DNA from: DATMBF01 sp035559595
Lineage (GTDB): Bacteria; Bacteroidota; Ignavibacteria; UBA10030
Assembly: GCA_035559595.1 (NCBI GenBank)
Contig: DATMBF010000019.1
Coordinates: forward strand, 1-64,000
Direction: 5' to 3'
Length of the DNA stretch: 64,000 nt
This document shows, one piece after another, positions 16,919-25,844 of the stretch (its first letter is position 1; each line of letters opens with the position of its first letter). The notes beneath the pieces are model-generated. The model made no database searches and was not told where the DNA came from. It saw nothing but the letters and a program-made list of their open reading frames with translations. The position numbers and the translations under genes were made by a program.

Positions 16919-17989
16919 CTACCGTGGAACTCTTACCTCCCCTTCCGAAATGAACGATCGTATTGAGTCGAAGACTTCATCCACTGTCGTGTCAAGCATA
17001 CATCGAAAATGCCCCTCCGGGCATTCCGAGCGACCGATAGGAGAGCATGGACGGCACTCCAGACCCTCCCGCTCGAGTACTCGACTCTGTCCGCCGTACG
17101 GGAAGAACCCGAATTCTCTTACCGTCGACCCGAACACTGCCACCACCTTTTTCTCCATTGCTGTGGCAATATGCATAAGACCAGAATCATTCGTGAGAAT
17201 AACGTCGCAATACTGCATGGCCGCGGCGGTCTCGAGTAGCGTCAGATTGCCACAGAAGATTGCGCTCCTTTCCTTTCCGTTGTCAGACTCGATTCTCCGG
17301 GCGACAGTTTCTGCCAAGTCGCGTTCATTCTCTCCACCAAAAATCATCACCATCCCATCGAAGTCCTTAACAAAGCGACTTGCCGTCTCCGCAAATCGTT
17401 CTACTGGCCATCGTTTTGTAAAGTGCCTCGAGCCGGGGCAAATTCCCAGGACTTTCTCGAATCGATTCAGCCGGAGCTTCGCCATTTTCCCTGATACTCC
17501 AAATAAAACCTCGTCGGGAATATGCAACTCCGGCCCTTTCCCATCGGGCAATACACCGAATTGCTTGAGGGGTTCGATGTAGCGATCCGCCACCGGCACA
17601 ATGCCTTTGTAGATGTTCTTCTTCAACTTCACAAGCATCGTCCGCTGGACAATCCGCTTGTCGATCGTGAGAATCCTCTTGACCCCTCGAATGGACCGCA
17701 GGTATCGACTCCTGAGACTGTCATGGATATCGAGAATCAGATCATACTTTTCCGCCCGAATCTTCTTCTTGAGCTTGTGCAATCCGGCAAATCCTTCCGA
17801 AGCATCAAACGTGTGGGTCAGGTTCAAATTCTGGTTCGATTTGATCAGCTCGGCATATTCCGTGCGGGTAACATAGTCGATCTGACTCTCGGGGAATCGT
17901 TTCCTCAGAACTCTGAGCAGCGGGGTCGAGAGAACAATATCCCCGATGGAACTAAATCGAATGACAAGTGTTTTAGGATTTGCCTCCAT
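16919..17989 (-). CDS. Glycosyltransferase family 9 (heptosyltransferase, RfaF/WaaF-like)
   Basis: 356 residues. The start is VIRFSSIGDIVLSTPLLRVLRKRFP, the GT9 N-terminal signature; the C-terminal domain has GICPGSRHFTKRWPVERFAE and the nucleotide-sugar site LTNDSGLMHIATAMEKKVVAVFGST. It would add ADP-heptose or a related sugar to the lipopolysaccharide inner core at the cytoplasmic face. It is divergently transcribed from the MoxR gene at 18092. No other LPS genes are adjacent. Confidence 0.9.
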   Translation of the reverse strand: MEANPKTLVIRFSSIGDIVLSTPLLRVLRKRFPESQIDYVTRTEYAELIKSNQNLNLTHTFDASEGFAGLHKLKKKIRAEKYDLILDIHDSLRSRYLRSIRGVKRILTIDKRIVQRTMLVKLKKNIYKGIVPVADRYIEPLKQFGVLPDGKGPELHIPDEVLFGVSGKMAKLRLNRFEKVLGICPGSRHFTKRWPVERFAETASRFVKDFDGMVMIFGGENERDLAETVARRIESDNGKERSAIFCGNLTLLETAAAMQYCDVILTNDSGLMHIATAMEKKVVAVFGSTVREFGFFPYGGQSRVLEREGLECRPCSPIGRSECPEGHFRCMLDTTVDEVFDSIRSFISEGEVRVPR

Positions 17990-18091
17990 GTGATCGATAA
18001 GGTACGATTTAAGAGAGAAAGGCGAAAGGGAGAAGTCAGTTCGAGACTTGCATTTGCCCCACCATCAGTTTACATTATCTAAGGTCTCTCC

Positions 18092-19606
18092 ATGCAACGC
18101 GCAAAAACCCTAGCCGAGCTCAAACAAAGCAAGTATAATGTCATCCCGGTCAAGGATGAAGTACGGAACAACCTCATCCGAAAGCTTGAAGCCGGAGAGA
18201 CCCTGTTGCCGGGAATTATCGGTTACGAGAAAACTGTCGTCCCATCCCTTATCAACGCGATTCTTGCGCGACACGATATTCTGTTGCTCGGACTCCGCGG
18301 ACAGGCAAAATCGCGAATCGTTCGCCTCCTTCCCTCCCTCCTCGACGAGTACATCCCCATCATCAAGGGATGCGAGATTAATGACAACCCGTACAAACCG
18401 GTGTGTAAGCGATGCGTCGATCTGGTAAAACAGTTTGGTGACGATGTCGAGATCGAATGGCTACATCGTGACGCCCGGTTCGGTGAGAAGCTTGCGACGC
18501 CCGACGTCACCATCGCCGACCTCATCGGCGATATCGATCCCATCAAAGCGGCAACCCAGCGCCTGCACTATGCGCATGAAGGAGCGATCCATTTCGGAAT
18601 CATTCCGAGAACGAATCGCGGCATCTTCGCCATCAATGAGCTGCCAGACCTGCAACCGCGCATCCAGGTTGGCCTTTTCAATATCATGGAGGAGAAGGAT
18701 ATACAGATTCGGGGCTTTAACGTGCGCATCCCTCTCGATATTATGATTGTCTTCACCGCCAACCCCGAGGATTATACGAATCGCGGTAACCTCATCACTC
18801 CACTCAAAGATCGGATTGATTCCCAGATTCTCACGCACTACCCTCGCTCACTCGAAGACGCCATCAAGATTACGGAACAAGAGGCCTGGATTCATCGGGA
18901 CGGACGCGAGGTGATGATTCCCCAGTATTTCCGCGAGATCATTGAGCACATTGCTTTTGAAGCGAGACGGAGCGAGTTTGTCGATCAAAAATCCGGCGTC
19001 AGTGCCCGGTTGACGATTTCGTCGATGGAGAACCTCATCAGTAACGCTGAACGAAGGTCAATTCTTCTGAAGGATCGGTACATCGTTCCCAGAATCTGTG
19101 ACCTCGCCCACGCCCTGCCGGGAATGACCGGAAAGATCGAGCTTGTGTTCGAGGGTGAGCAAGAGGGGCCAGTGAAAGTGAGCAAAGCTCTTGTGGGAAA
19201 AGCGGTGCGTGAGGTGTTCAAGAAGTACTTCCCTGATCCGCTTCAGAGGAAGACGCGACACACGGGAACCGTGGAGACGAAGCCGCGCGAGGATTCCGAG
19301 TACGGCACAGTCGTCGCCTGGTTCGAGTCGGGCAACAAGGTCGAAATATCCGATGAGATGCCGCTCGATGCGTTTGTGCGTGAGCTGGAACGAGTACGAG
19401 GTCTGAAAGAACTAACGAAGAAGTATTTGAAGATCGATGATTCCGACCGTTATCGGCTCGCAAGTGCGATGGAATTTGTACTGGACGGCCTGCATCAGTG
19501 TTCCCGCATCGCTAAAGAGGAGGTCGATCACATGACCGCTTACAAAGATCTCGTAGGCAGCATCTTTTCCGGACATGGGAAAGGCGTCGATGAGGACTTC
19601 CAGTAG
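18092..19606 (+). CDS. MoxR/magnesium-chelatase-like AAA+ ATPase
   Basis: 504 residues. Walker A is a variant, GLRGQAKSR (67-75), keeping the essential GxxGxxKS. A short Cys motif (GCEINDNPYKPVCKRC) follows, then the GAIHFGIIPRTNRGIFAINELPDL block, which is the Walker B/sensor region of ChlI-type chelatase subunits, and TANPEDYTNRG. It belongs to the family often annotated as Mg-chelatase subunit I or sigma54-interacting ATPase. The VWA gene follows after 15 bases. The pair probably remodels or activates a protein or inserts a metal; no client gene is next to it. Confidence 0.88.
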   Translation: MQRAKTLAELKQSKYNVIPVKDEVRNNLIRKLEAGETLLPGIIGYEKTVVPSLINAILARHDILLLGLRGQAKSRIVRLLPSLLDEYIPIIKGCEINDNPYKPVCKRCVDLVKQFGDDVEIEWLHRDARFGEKLATPDVTIADLIGDIDPIKAATQRLHYAHEGAIHFGIIPRTNRGIFAINELPDLQPRIQVGLFNIMEEKDIQIRGFNVRIPLDIMIVFTANPEDYTNRGNLITPLKDRIDSQILTHYPRSLEDAIKITEQEAWIHRDGREVMIPQYFREIIEHIAFEARRSEFVDQKSGVSARLTISSMENLISNAERRSILLKDRYIVPRICDLAHALPGMTGKIELVFEGEQEGPVKVSKALVGKAVREVFKKYFPDPLQRKTRHTGTVETKPREDSEYGTVVAWFESGNKVEISDEMPLDAFVRELERVRGLKELTKKYLKIDDSDRYRLASAMEFVLDGLHQCSRIAKEEVDHMTAYKDLVGSIFSGHGKGVDEDFQ

Positions 19607-19621
19607 AAGGTCTCTGCCTCA

Positions 19622-20722
19622 ATGAGAATCCGTTACAGCCGCTGGACCCCTCAGTCGGTTTCGCAAGCCGAACAATTGCAAACCCTGATGTCGCTCTTCA
19701 ACTATCTGGTCGTAAAAACGAGCGGAGATGTTGAAGAGGCCATTGAATGGTTACGACAGCTTGCCGAGCAGCACGGCCTGTTCAACGAGAACCTGACACT
19801 CGACGAGCTGATCGAAAAACTCAAAGAGCAGGGAATCATCGAAGAAGCCAAGGACATCCTTGTTCTGACCACAAGGGGTGTCCAGCAAATCAGAAAAGAT
19901 GCATTACGGCAGATCTTCACATCTCTCAAAAAAGCTCCCGGGGGAACGCACGAGACACCTTACACCGGGACTGGCATCGACAGACTAAGCGAGACCAAAA
20001 AGTATTCGTTCGGCGATCTCCCCACCAACATCGATCTCACTTCTACGCTGACCAATGCCATGAAGCGCGATGGCATCGATGATTTTTCTCTTCGTGAAGA
20101 TGATCTCGAGGTGTACGAAACCGAGCATATGACAACCTGCGCAACCGTGCTGATGGTGGATATCAGCCATAGCATGATTCTTTACGGCGAGGATCGAATT
20201 ACACCGGCAAAACAGGTTGCCATGGCCCTGTGGGAGTTAATCAGCACAAAGTATCCAAAAGACTATCTCGCGCTCGTTGTCTTTGGTGACGATGCGAAGA
20301 TCGTCAGCATCAACGAGCTTCCCTTCCTCAACGTCGGACCCTATCACACGAATACGCGCGCCGGACTCCAGCTCGCTCGGAGTCTCCTTCGGCGGTACGG
20401 CAATGCCAACAAGCAGGTCTTCATGGTCACCGACGGGAAACCTTCTGCCATCTTCGACGATGCCGGCAGACTCTATAAGAACTCCTTTGGCCTTGACCCA
20501 CGCATTGTCAACAAAACCCTCGACGAGGCCGTCCAATGCCGCCGTGAGAAGATCACGGTCAGCACCTTCATGGTAGCCCGCGACCCGTATCTCATCAATT
20601 TTGTGGAAGAATTTACCAAAGCCAATGTAGGGCGGGCGTATTATTCCTCCTTAAATAATCTTGGAGAATACATCTTCGTCGATTATATTCGTAATCGGCG
20701 GAGGCGAATAAGCTCCAAGTAA
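19622..20722 (+). CDS. VWA-domain protein, partner of MoxR-like ATPase
   Basis: 366 residues. The N-terminal half is helical and charged; the C-terminal half is a von Willebrand A domain with an intact MIDAS: D180-I-S-H-S184, a Thr in NTRAGLQLARSLL, and Asp in MVTDGKPSAIF. It ends with basic residues (RNRRRRISSK). Such VWA proteins act with the MoxR ATPase encoded upstream, analogous to the ChlI/ChlD or RavA/ViaA pairs. No signal peptide, so cytoplasmic. Confidence 0.9.
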   Translation: MRIRYSRWTPQSVSQAEQLQTLMSLFNYLVVKTSGDVEEAIEWLRQLAEQHGLFNENLTLDELIEKLKEQGIIEEAKDILVLTTRGVQQIRKDALRQIFTSLKKAPGGTHETPYTGTGIDRLSETKKYSFGDLPTNIDLTSTLTNAMKRDGIDDFSLREDDLEVYETEHMTTCATVLMVDISHSMILYGEDRITPAKQVAMALWELISTKYPKDYLALVVFGDDAKIVSINELPFLNVGPYHTNTRAGLQLARSLLRRYGNANKQVFMVTDGKPSAIFDDAGRLYKNSFGLDPRIVNKTLDEAVQCRREKITVSTFMVARDPYLINFVEEFTKANVGRAYYSSLNNLGEYIFVDYIRNRRRRISSK

Positions 20723-20848
20723 TCTGACTTTCTCTCCCCTTTCCTCATCAGATATTCATGTCATGGCTCGCTCACGCGATCGTCATCCATGCCTCTATGA
20801 CTTTCTTAGCGATCATGGTTCAATTCGGCTAAGATCCTCCTTCCCCCA

Positions 20849-23800
20849 ATGAAAAAGACCACTCCAAAGTCCATCAAGATCGCAGCGAAAAAACTTCAAG
20901 AAGAGATGTTGTTCCAAACGCTCGCGCGGACAACATCGTCTGCCATTTTCATCTATCGTCAGAAATTTCTGTACGTCAACAAAGCAGCCGAGCGGCTCAC
21001 CGGATATTCGAGCAAAGAGCTTCTCAAGATGAACTTCTGGGATGTCGTGCATCCGGACTTTCGGCAGCTGATCAAAGAGCGGGGACTTGCACGACAGAGG
21101 GGAGAAAAAGTTCCACACCGTTATGAATTCAAGATTAAGAACAAGAAGGGGGAGGAGTTGTGGGTAGATTTCACCGCAACAGCCATCGAATATGAAGGTG
21201 AACCAGCAGCCGTCGGAACGGTCTTTGACATCACCGACCGGAAGCGAGTCGAAGAAGCGTACAGACAATCGATCTCGCTGCTCTCCGCCACTCTCGAGTC
21301 CACCGCCGACGGCATTCTCGTGGTCGATTCCCACGGGAAGATCACAAGCTTCAACAAGAAGTTTGTTGAGATGTGGCGCATCCCCGATTCTATCTTGAAA
21401 TCGCGAGATGATGCAAAAGCGCTCGATTTCGTGCTCAATCAGCTCAAAGAGCCGGACAAATTTCTCTCCAAAGTGCACGAGTTGTACGCCCACCCCGATG
21501 CATCGAGCTTTGACGTCCTCGAATTCAAAGACGGCCGTGTCTTTGAGCGTTACTCGCTGCCACAAGTTCTCGATGGCAAGAGCGTTGGTCGCGTTTGGAG
21601 CTTCCGCGACGTTACCGACAAGAAGCGATCGGATGAAGCGCTGCTCGAAGCGTATCAGTTCAACGAGCAGGTTATCTCAAGCGCAGGCGAGGGAATTGTG
21701 GTGTATGACTGCGATCTTCGCGTGTTGATCTGGAATTCCTACATGGAGCAAATGACCGGCTTGACAGCGCTTGAGGTCATCGGTCAACGAGCAACCGAGA
21801 TCTTTCCGCACGTGAAGAAGGCGGGCGTCGACAAGCTCATGAAGAAAGCACTCGCGGGAGAATTTGTGAAGTCCGGCGACATCTTCTACGAAATCCCAAG
21901 GACCGGAAAAAGCGGATGGTACGTGGGAACGTATGCACCGCACCGGAACTCCCGAGGAGCGATCATCGGCATCATCGGAGTCATCCACGATCTTACATAC
22001 CGAAAGCAAGCCGAAGAAGCCAAGCGTGCAAGTGAGGAGGCACTCCGAACGAGCCGAGCAAACCTCCTTGCTCTCATCGAAAACACAAACGACGCCATTT
22101 GGTCCGTTGATCGAAACTATCGGATTGTTACCATCAATTCGACCTTCAGGAACTTCGTAAAGGAGATGTTCGGAATTACCTATGACGTGGGGACAGTGAT
22201 CGTCGATCCACCGACCCCGCCGGAGATCGCAAACCTCTGGAAGAAGTGGCTCGATCGTGCTCTCGCCGGAGAACACTTCTCAGTGGAATATTCTTTTGGA
22301 AAATCGTCTCTCGATGTCGAAGTTTCCTTGAATCCAATCATCGGAGAGCAGAACAAGGTTGAGGGGGTCTCGGTGTTCGGCCGCAATATCTCTCAGCGGA
22401 AACAAAGTGAAAATGCCCTCCGTGAGAGCGAAGCGCGATACCGCCGATACTTCGAGGATGATATCAGCGGAATCTTCGTCTCCACGCCGCAGGGTCAGCT
22501 GTTGGACTGCAATCCGACCTACGCCCGATTGCTGGGTTTCAACTCTATTGAGGAAGCTTTGAAGACAAGCACCTACGAGATGTACGAGCGTCGGGAGGAT
22601 CGCGATACCTACCTTGCTCTATTGAAGGAGAAGAAGAGACTGGAGGGATACGAAAGACAGTTGAAGAGAAAAGATGGCAAGAATATCACGGTCATCTCAA
22701 ACATTGCAGGGGAGTTCGATGCTCACGGCAATCTCGTGTTGATACGCGGATACCTCTTCGACATTACGGAACTTCGCAAACTTGAGGAGGATTTACGGCA
22801 AGCACAAAAGATGGAAAGTGTTGGTACTCTCGCCGGCGGGATGGCGCACGACTTCAACAATATTCTTGGCATTATTATCGGCTATGCAAGAAGGCTCCAA
22901 AGCGGCGAGCTTGATCAAGAAAAGGTTTCCCAAAGTATCGAATCGATCCTCAAAGCCGCAGAGCGAGGCGCCGGTCTAGTCCGGCAACTGCTGACGTTTG
23001 CGCGACGCTCAACGGCACAGGCCGAACAGATCAGTGTCAACGAGATGATCCGCGAGATGTCGAAGATCGTCGAAGAGACCTTTCCGAGAACAATTAAGCT
23101 CGAGTTACAACTCAGCCAGGATGTTCCACTGATCACGGCCGACCCGAATCAACTCCATCAGGCCCTTCTGAACCTTTGCCTCAACTCCCGCGACGCGATG
23201 CCCACCGGAGGAACGCTCACGCTGTCCACGAGCGCCGTCCCTGGCAATCAGGTCAAGGAGCGTTTCAGAGAAGCGAGAGCGATGACCTACGTTCGCGTCA
23301 GCGTGTCCGACACGGGCATCGGCATGAGCCAGGAAACAAAGGCGCGGATCTTCGAACCCTTCTTCTCCACGAAAGAACGGGGGAAAGGAACAGGTCTTGG
23401 CCTTGCGGTCGTTTATGGTGTGGTCCGCGCGCTGGAGGGATTTGTCGACGTTGAATCAACGGCCGGCCGGAGAACGACGTTTTCTCTCTACTTTCCTGTT
23501 CAAGAGGCTCAGTTTGCTCCGTCTCCACGAAAAGAGGCCGGCAAGCCTGTTGCCCGCGGAAAAGAGACTGTGCTGCTTGTGGAAGACGAGGACATGTTGC
23601 TCGATCTCTTGAGTACCTTGCTTTCCGAGCATGGATATAAGACACTCACGGCACGCGATGGACAAGAGGCCGTTGAGATCTTCAAACGTCACCACCAGGA
23701 AATCGCTATTGTACTGAGCGATATGGGACTCCCAAAGCTTGGAGGGTGGCAAGCGTTTCAACAAATGCGTGAAGTGAATCCCTCCACCAAAGTCATTCTC

Positions 23801-23929
23801 GCCAGCGGTTACCTCGACCCTGATCTCCGAACGGAGATGATCGCCTCCGGCGCTGTCGATTTCATCCAGAAGCCGTACGTGCCAGACGAAATCCTTCGCC
23901 GAATCCGAACGGTGATCGACGAATCATAG
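20849..23929 (+). CDS. Multi-PAS hybrid sensor histidine kinase with receiver domain
   Basis: 1026 residues. Five PAS/PAC repeats run from about 20 to 645 (each ending with DITDRKR, DVTDKKR, DLTYRKQ, NISQRKQ or DITELRK). The H-box GGMAHDFNNILG has phospho-acceptor His667. HATPase boxes are DPNQLHQALLNLCLNSRDAM, DTGIGM and GTGLGLAVVYG. A C-terminal receiver domain starts LLVEDEDML with Asp958 in VLSDMGLPK and Lys in QKPY. No transmembrane segment, so a cytoplasmic sensor of redox, light or small ligands. No separate output regulator is encoded nearby. Confidence 0.95.
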   Translation: MKKTTPKSIKIAAKKLQEEMLFQTLARTTSSAIFIYRQKFLYVNKAAERLTGYSSKELLKMNFWDVVHPDFRQLIKERGLARQRGEKVPHRYEFKIKNKKGEELWVDFTATAIEYEGEPAAVGTVFDITDRKRVEEAYRQSISLLSATLESTADGILVVDSHGKITSFNKKFVEMWRIPDSILKSRDDAKALDFVLNQLKEPDKFLSKVHELYAHPDASSFDVLEFKDGRVFERYSLPQVLDGKSVGRVWSFRDVTDKKRSDEALLEAYQFNEQVISSAGEGIVVYDCDLRVLIWNSYMEQMTGLTALEVIGQRATEIFPHVKKAGVDKLMKKALAGEFVKSGDIFYEIPRTGKSGWYVGTYAPHRNSRGAIIGIIGVIHDLTYRKQAEEAKRASEEALRTSRANLLALIENTNDAIWSVDRNYRIVTINSTFRNFVKEMFGITYDVGTVIVDPPTPPEIANLWKKWLDRALAGEHFSVEYSFGKSSLDVEVSLNPIIGEQNKVEGVSVFGRNISQRKQSENALRESEARYRRYFEDDISGIFVSTPQGQLLDCNPTYARLLGFNSIEEALKTSTYEMYERREDRDTYLALLKEKKRLEGYERQLKRKDGKNITVISNIAGEFDAHGNLVLIRGYLFDITELRKLEEDLRQAQKMESVGTLAGGMAHDFNNILGIIIGYARRLQSGELDQEKVSQSIESILKAAERGAGLVRQLLTFARRSTAQAEQISVNEMIREMSKIVEETFPRTIKLELQLSQDVPLITADPNQLHQALLNLCLNSRDAMPTGGTLTLSTSAVPGNQVKERFREARAMTYVRVSVSDTGIGMSQETKARIFEPFFSTKERGKGTGLGLAVVYGVVRALEGFVDVESTAGRRTTFSLYFPVQEAQFAPSPRKEAGKPVARGKETVLLVEDEDMLLDLLSTLLSEHGYKTLTARDGQEAVEIFKRHHQEIAIVLSDMGLPKLGGWQAFQQMREVNPSTKVILASGYLDPDLRTEMIASGAVDFIQKPYVPDEILRRIRTVIDES

Positions 23930-24071
23930 TGCGACGTCCCGCCTGAAGACCTTTCTCCTTCCCCGACTCCCCCTCAGTCGTTAAATCCTGAATCCACACT
24001 GTTTATCCATTCCTTGAATTTCACTCAATTTTTCGGCACTTTGAAGATGTCGCTGCATTGAAAATCCGATT

Positions 24072-24836
24072 ATGCTTCTAATTTTTCCGGCAATTGAGAT
24101 CAGTAAGGCTTGCTGTCTTGAAATCGTTCGCGGAGAGCCGGGTGCAGAACACCTCTACTCCGTCGATCCTGTGCAGATGGCCATCATCTGGCGTGGAGAG
24201 AATGCCAAAACCCTTCACGTCATCGACGTCGATGGCGTTGAACAAGGGGTTGTGCCCAACCGTGATATCATTAAGCGAATGGTGGAAGCCGTCGACATTC
24301 CAATACAGGTCGGTGGAGGACTTCGGGATTACGAAACAGTCAAAGATCTTTTCAGCGTGGGCGTCTATCGCGTTGTCTTGGGGACAGCGGCTGTCGAGAA
24401 TCCCGGCCTTGTTGAGCGGCTCATCAAGGAATTTGGAGCTCGAAAAGTGGCCATCTATATTGAGTCAAAACAGGGAAGTGTCTGGATCAAAGGAGGGCGC
24501 GAGAAGACCGACCTAACCCCTATCAATTTGGCACTACAAATGAGAAAGATCGGCGTGTGCCGCTTTGTCTATTCGGAAATCGAGCCCGAAGGGCACGAGA
24601 AATGGCTCAATTACGATTCCCTGCGCGAGCTCGCGACAACAACCGGAATCCGGGTTACGGCAGAAGGAGGCGTCAAGAGCTACCAGGATCTCATCCGCCT
24701 GCAGGACCTGGAAAAATTCGGTGTCGATTCTGCCATTGTTGGCAAGCCGTTGTACGAAAACCGGTTTGCATGTCAGCAGCTCTGGCGAATCAACGAAGCG
24801 CAGCTTACAGATTTGGGACCCACAAGAAGACGTTGA
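24072..24836 (+). CDS. HisA-like (beta/alpha)8 isomerase paralogue with altered catalytic acids
   Basis: 254 residues. The fold is that of HisA (phosphoribosyl-formimino isomerase): FPAIEIS start, HVIDVDGVEQG, phosphate loops IQVGGGLRDYE, GTAAVENP and AEGGVKSYQDL are all kept. However, positions that are Asp in HisA are Glu here: Glu9 in PAIEIS (normally PAIDL), Glu131 in IYIESKQG (normally SLDTRGG-like) and Glu169 in YSEIEPEG (normally TDI). Both phosphate sites look intact while the acid/base residues are changed together, so it may use a different substrate. No other his gene is in the window. A PfkB kinase follows 63 bases downstream. Confidence 0.75.
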   Translation: MLLIFPAIEISKACCLEIVRGEPGAEHLYSVDPVQMAIIWRGENAKTLHVIDVDGVEQGVVPNRDIIKRMVEAVDIPIQVGGGLRDYETVKDLFSVGVYRVVLGTAAVENPGLVERLIKEFGARKVAIYIESKQGSVWIKGGREKTDLTPINLALQMRKIGVCRFVYSEIEPEGHEKWLNYDSLRELATTTGIRVTAEGGVKSYQDLIRLQDLEKFGVDSAIVGKPLYENRFACQQLWRINEAQLTDLGPTRRR

Positions 24837-24861
24837 GCGAGGCTTCATTCTGATTGGCGGA

Positions 24862-24882
24862 CCTGACTGCCGGACAGGCAGG
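24862..24882. repeat. Short imperfect inverted repeat between HisA-like and PfkB genes
   Basis: cctgactg and caggcagg flank ccgga, pairing at seven of eight positions. There is no T-run, so it is not a standard terminator. It looks like a small intergenic dispersed repeat; only one copy was noticed here. Confidence 0.4.
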
Positions 24883-24899
24883 CCTTCTATCCCACAATA

Positions 24900-25826
24900 A
24901 TGAAAATCACGGTCATTGGTCATTTGTGTTTGGATGTCATTCACCTGCAATCGTCCGAAAGGACTCGCGAAGTGCGTTCTTTCGGGGGAATCAGCTATTC
25001 GCTGCTTACGCTAGCCAATCTCCTTTCACCGCAAGACATCATCTATCCCGTCTTCGGCATCGGCCCGGCAGAGTATGACGAGTTTCTTCAACTCATCGGA
25101 CGTCACAAAAACATCGACCCGTCCGGAATCTTCACATTGAAAGGACCAACAAACCACGTTCACCTCTGGTACAGTGAAAGCGGCGGAGGACGCACGGAAT
25201 GTTCAAAGGATATTTCGCCGGCTATTCCATTCGACCAGATCAAACCCTTTCTGGGAGTCAATGGCATTCTGATCAACATGGTGTCGGGCTTCGATATCAC
25301 ACTGGATACTCTGGATCACATCCGCATGGAAACACGTGACCGTGGAGTCCCCATTCATTTCGACTTCCACTCGCTGACGCTCGGTGTAGACCAAGAGGCG
25401 AAACGATTCCGTCGCCCCCTCACCGATTGGAGGCGCTGGTGCTTCATGATCGACTCCGTGCAGATGAGTGAAGAAGAGGCCAACGGCCTCACTGCCGAGC
25501 GCTTCAACGAGGAGACTCTCATCAACCACCTTATGCCGCTTATGATAAAGGCGTTCGTTATCACGCGAGGCAGTCGCGGCGCAACGCTCATCACTCAGCA
25601 CGCCAAAAAATTGGAGAGACATGAGATTCCTGCCATAGATATCCAAGGCTCTGCCGACCCGACAGGTTGCGGCGATGTGTTCGGCGCGGCGTTCTTTGCG
25701 CATTTTCTTAAGGACCACGATTATCGCACGGCGGCCGTTTTTGCTAACGAGGTTGCAGGCCAGAAAGCCGCATTCAGCGGATTAGAAGGACTCGACCGAA
25801 TATCGGATGCATTCTCTTTTGCATGA
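24900..25826 (+). CDS. PfkB-family (ribokinase-like) carbohydrate kinase
   Basis: 308 residues. It begins MKITVIGHLCLDVIHLQ and carries the FGGISYSLLTLANLL glycine motif and the C-terminal anion-hole/catalytic motif DPTGCGDVFGAAFFAHFL (standard DTGAGDxF, with the catalytic Asp retained). It phosphorylates a sugar or nucleoside-like alcohol; substrate unknown. Placed between the altered HisA paralogue and lysC, all on the same strand, it might prepare or use the phosphosugar handled by the HisA-like protein. This link is inference. Confidence 0.85.
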   Translation: MKITVIGHLCLDVIHLQSSERTREVRSFGGISYSLLTLANLLSPQDIIYPVFGIGPAEYDEFLQLIGRHKNIDPSGIFTLKGPTNHVHLWYSESGGGRTECSKDISPAIPFDQIKPFLGVNGILINMVSGFDITLDTLDHIRMETRDRGVPIHFDFHSLTLGVDQEAKRFRRPLTDWRRWCFMIDSVQMSEEEANGLTAERFNEETLINHLMPLMIKAFVITRGSRGATLITQHAKKLERHEIPAIDIQGSADPTGCGDVFGAAFFAHFLKDHDYRTAAVFANEVAGQKAAFSGLEGLDRISDAFSFA

Positions 25827-25844
25827 GTGCCTTGAGGAATAACG

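Noticed and set aside
24072..24836. Straight annotation as hisA
   Set aside because: The three Asp positions needed for HisA catalysis are Glu and no other histidine gene is present; a paralogue call is safer.
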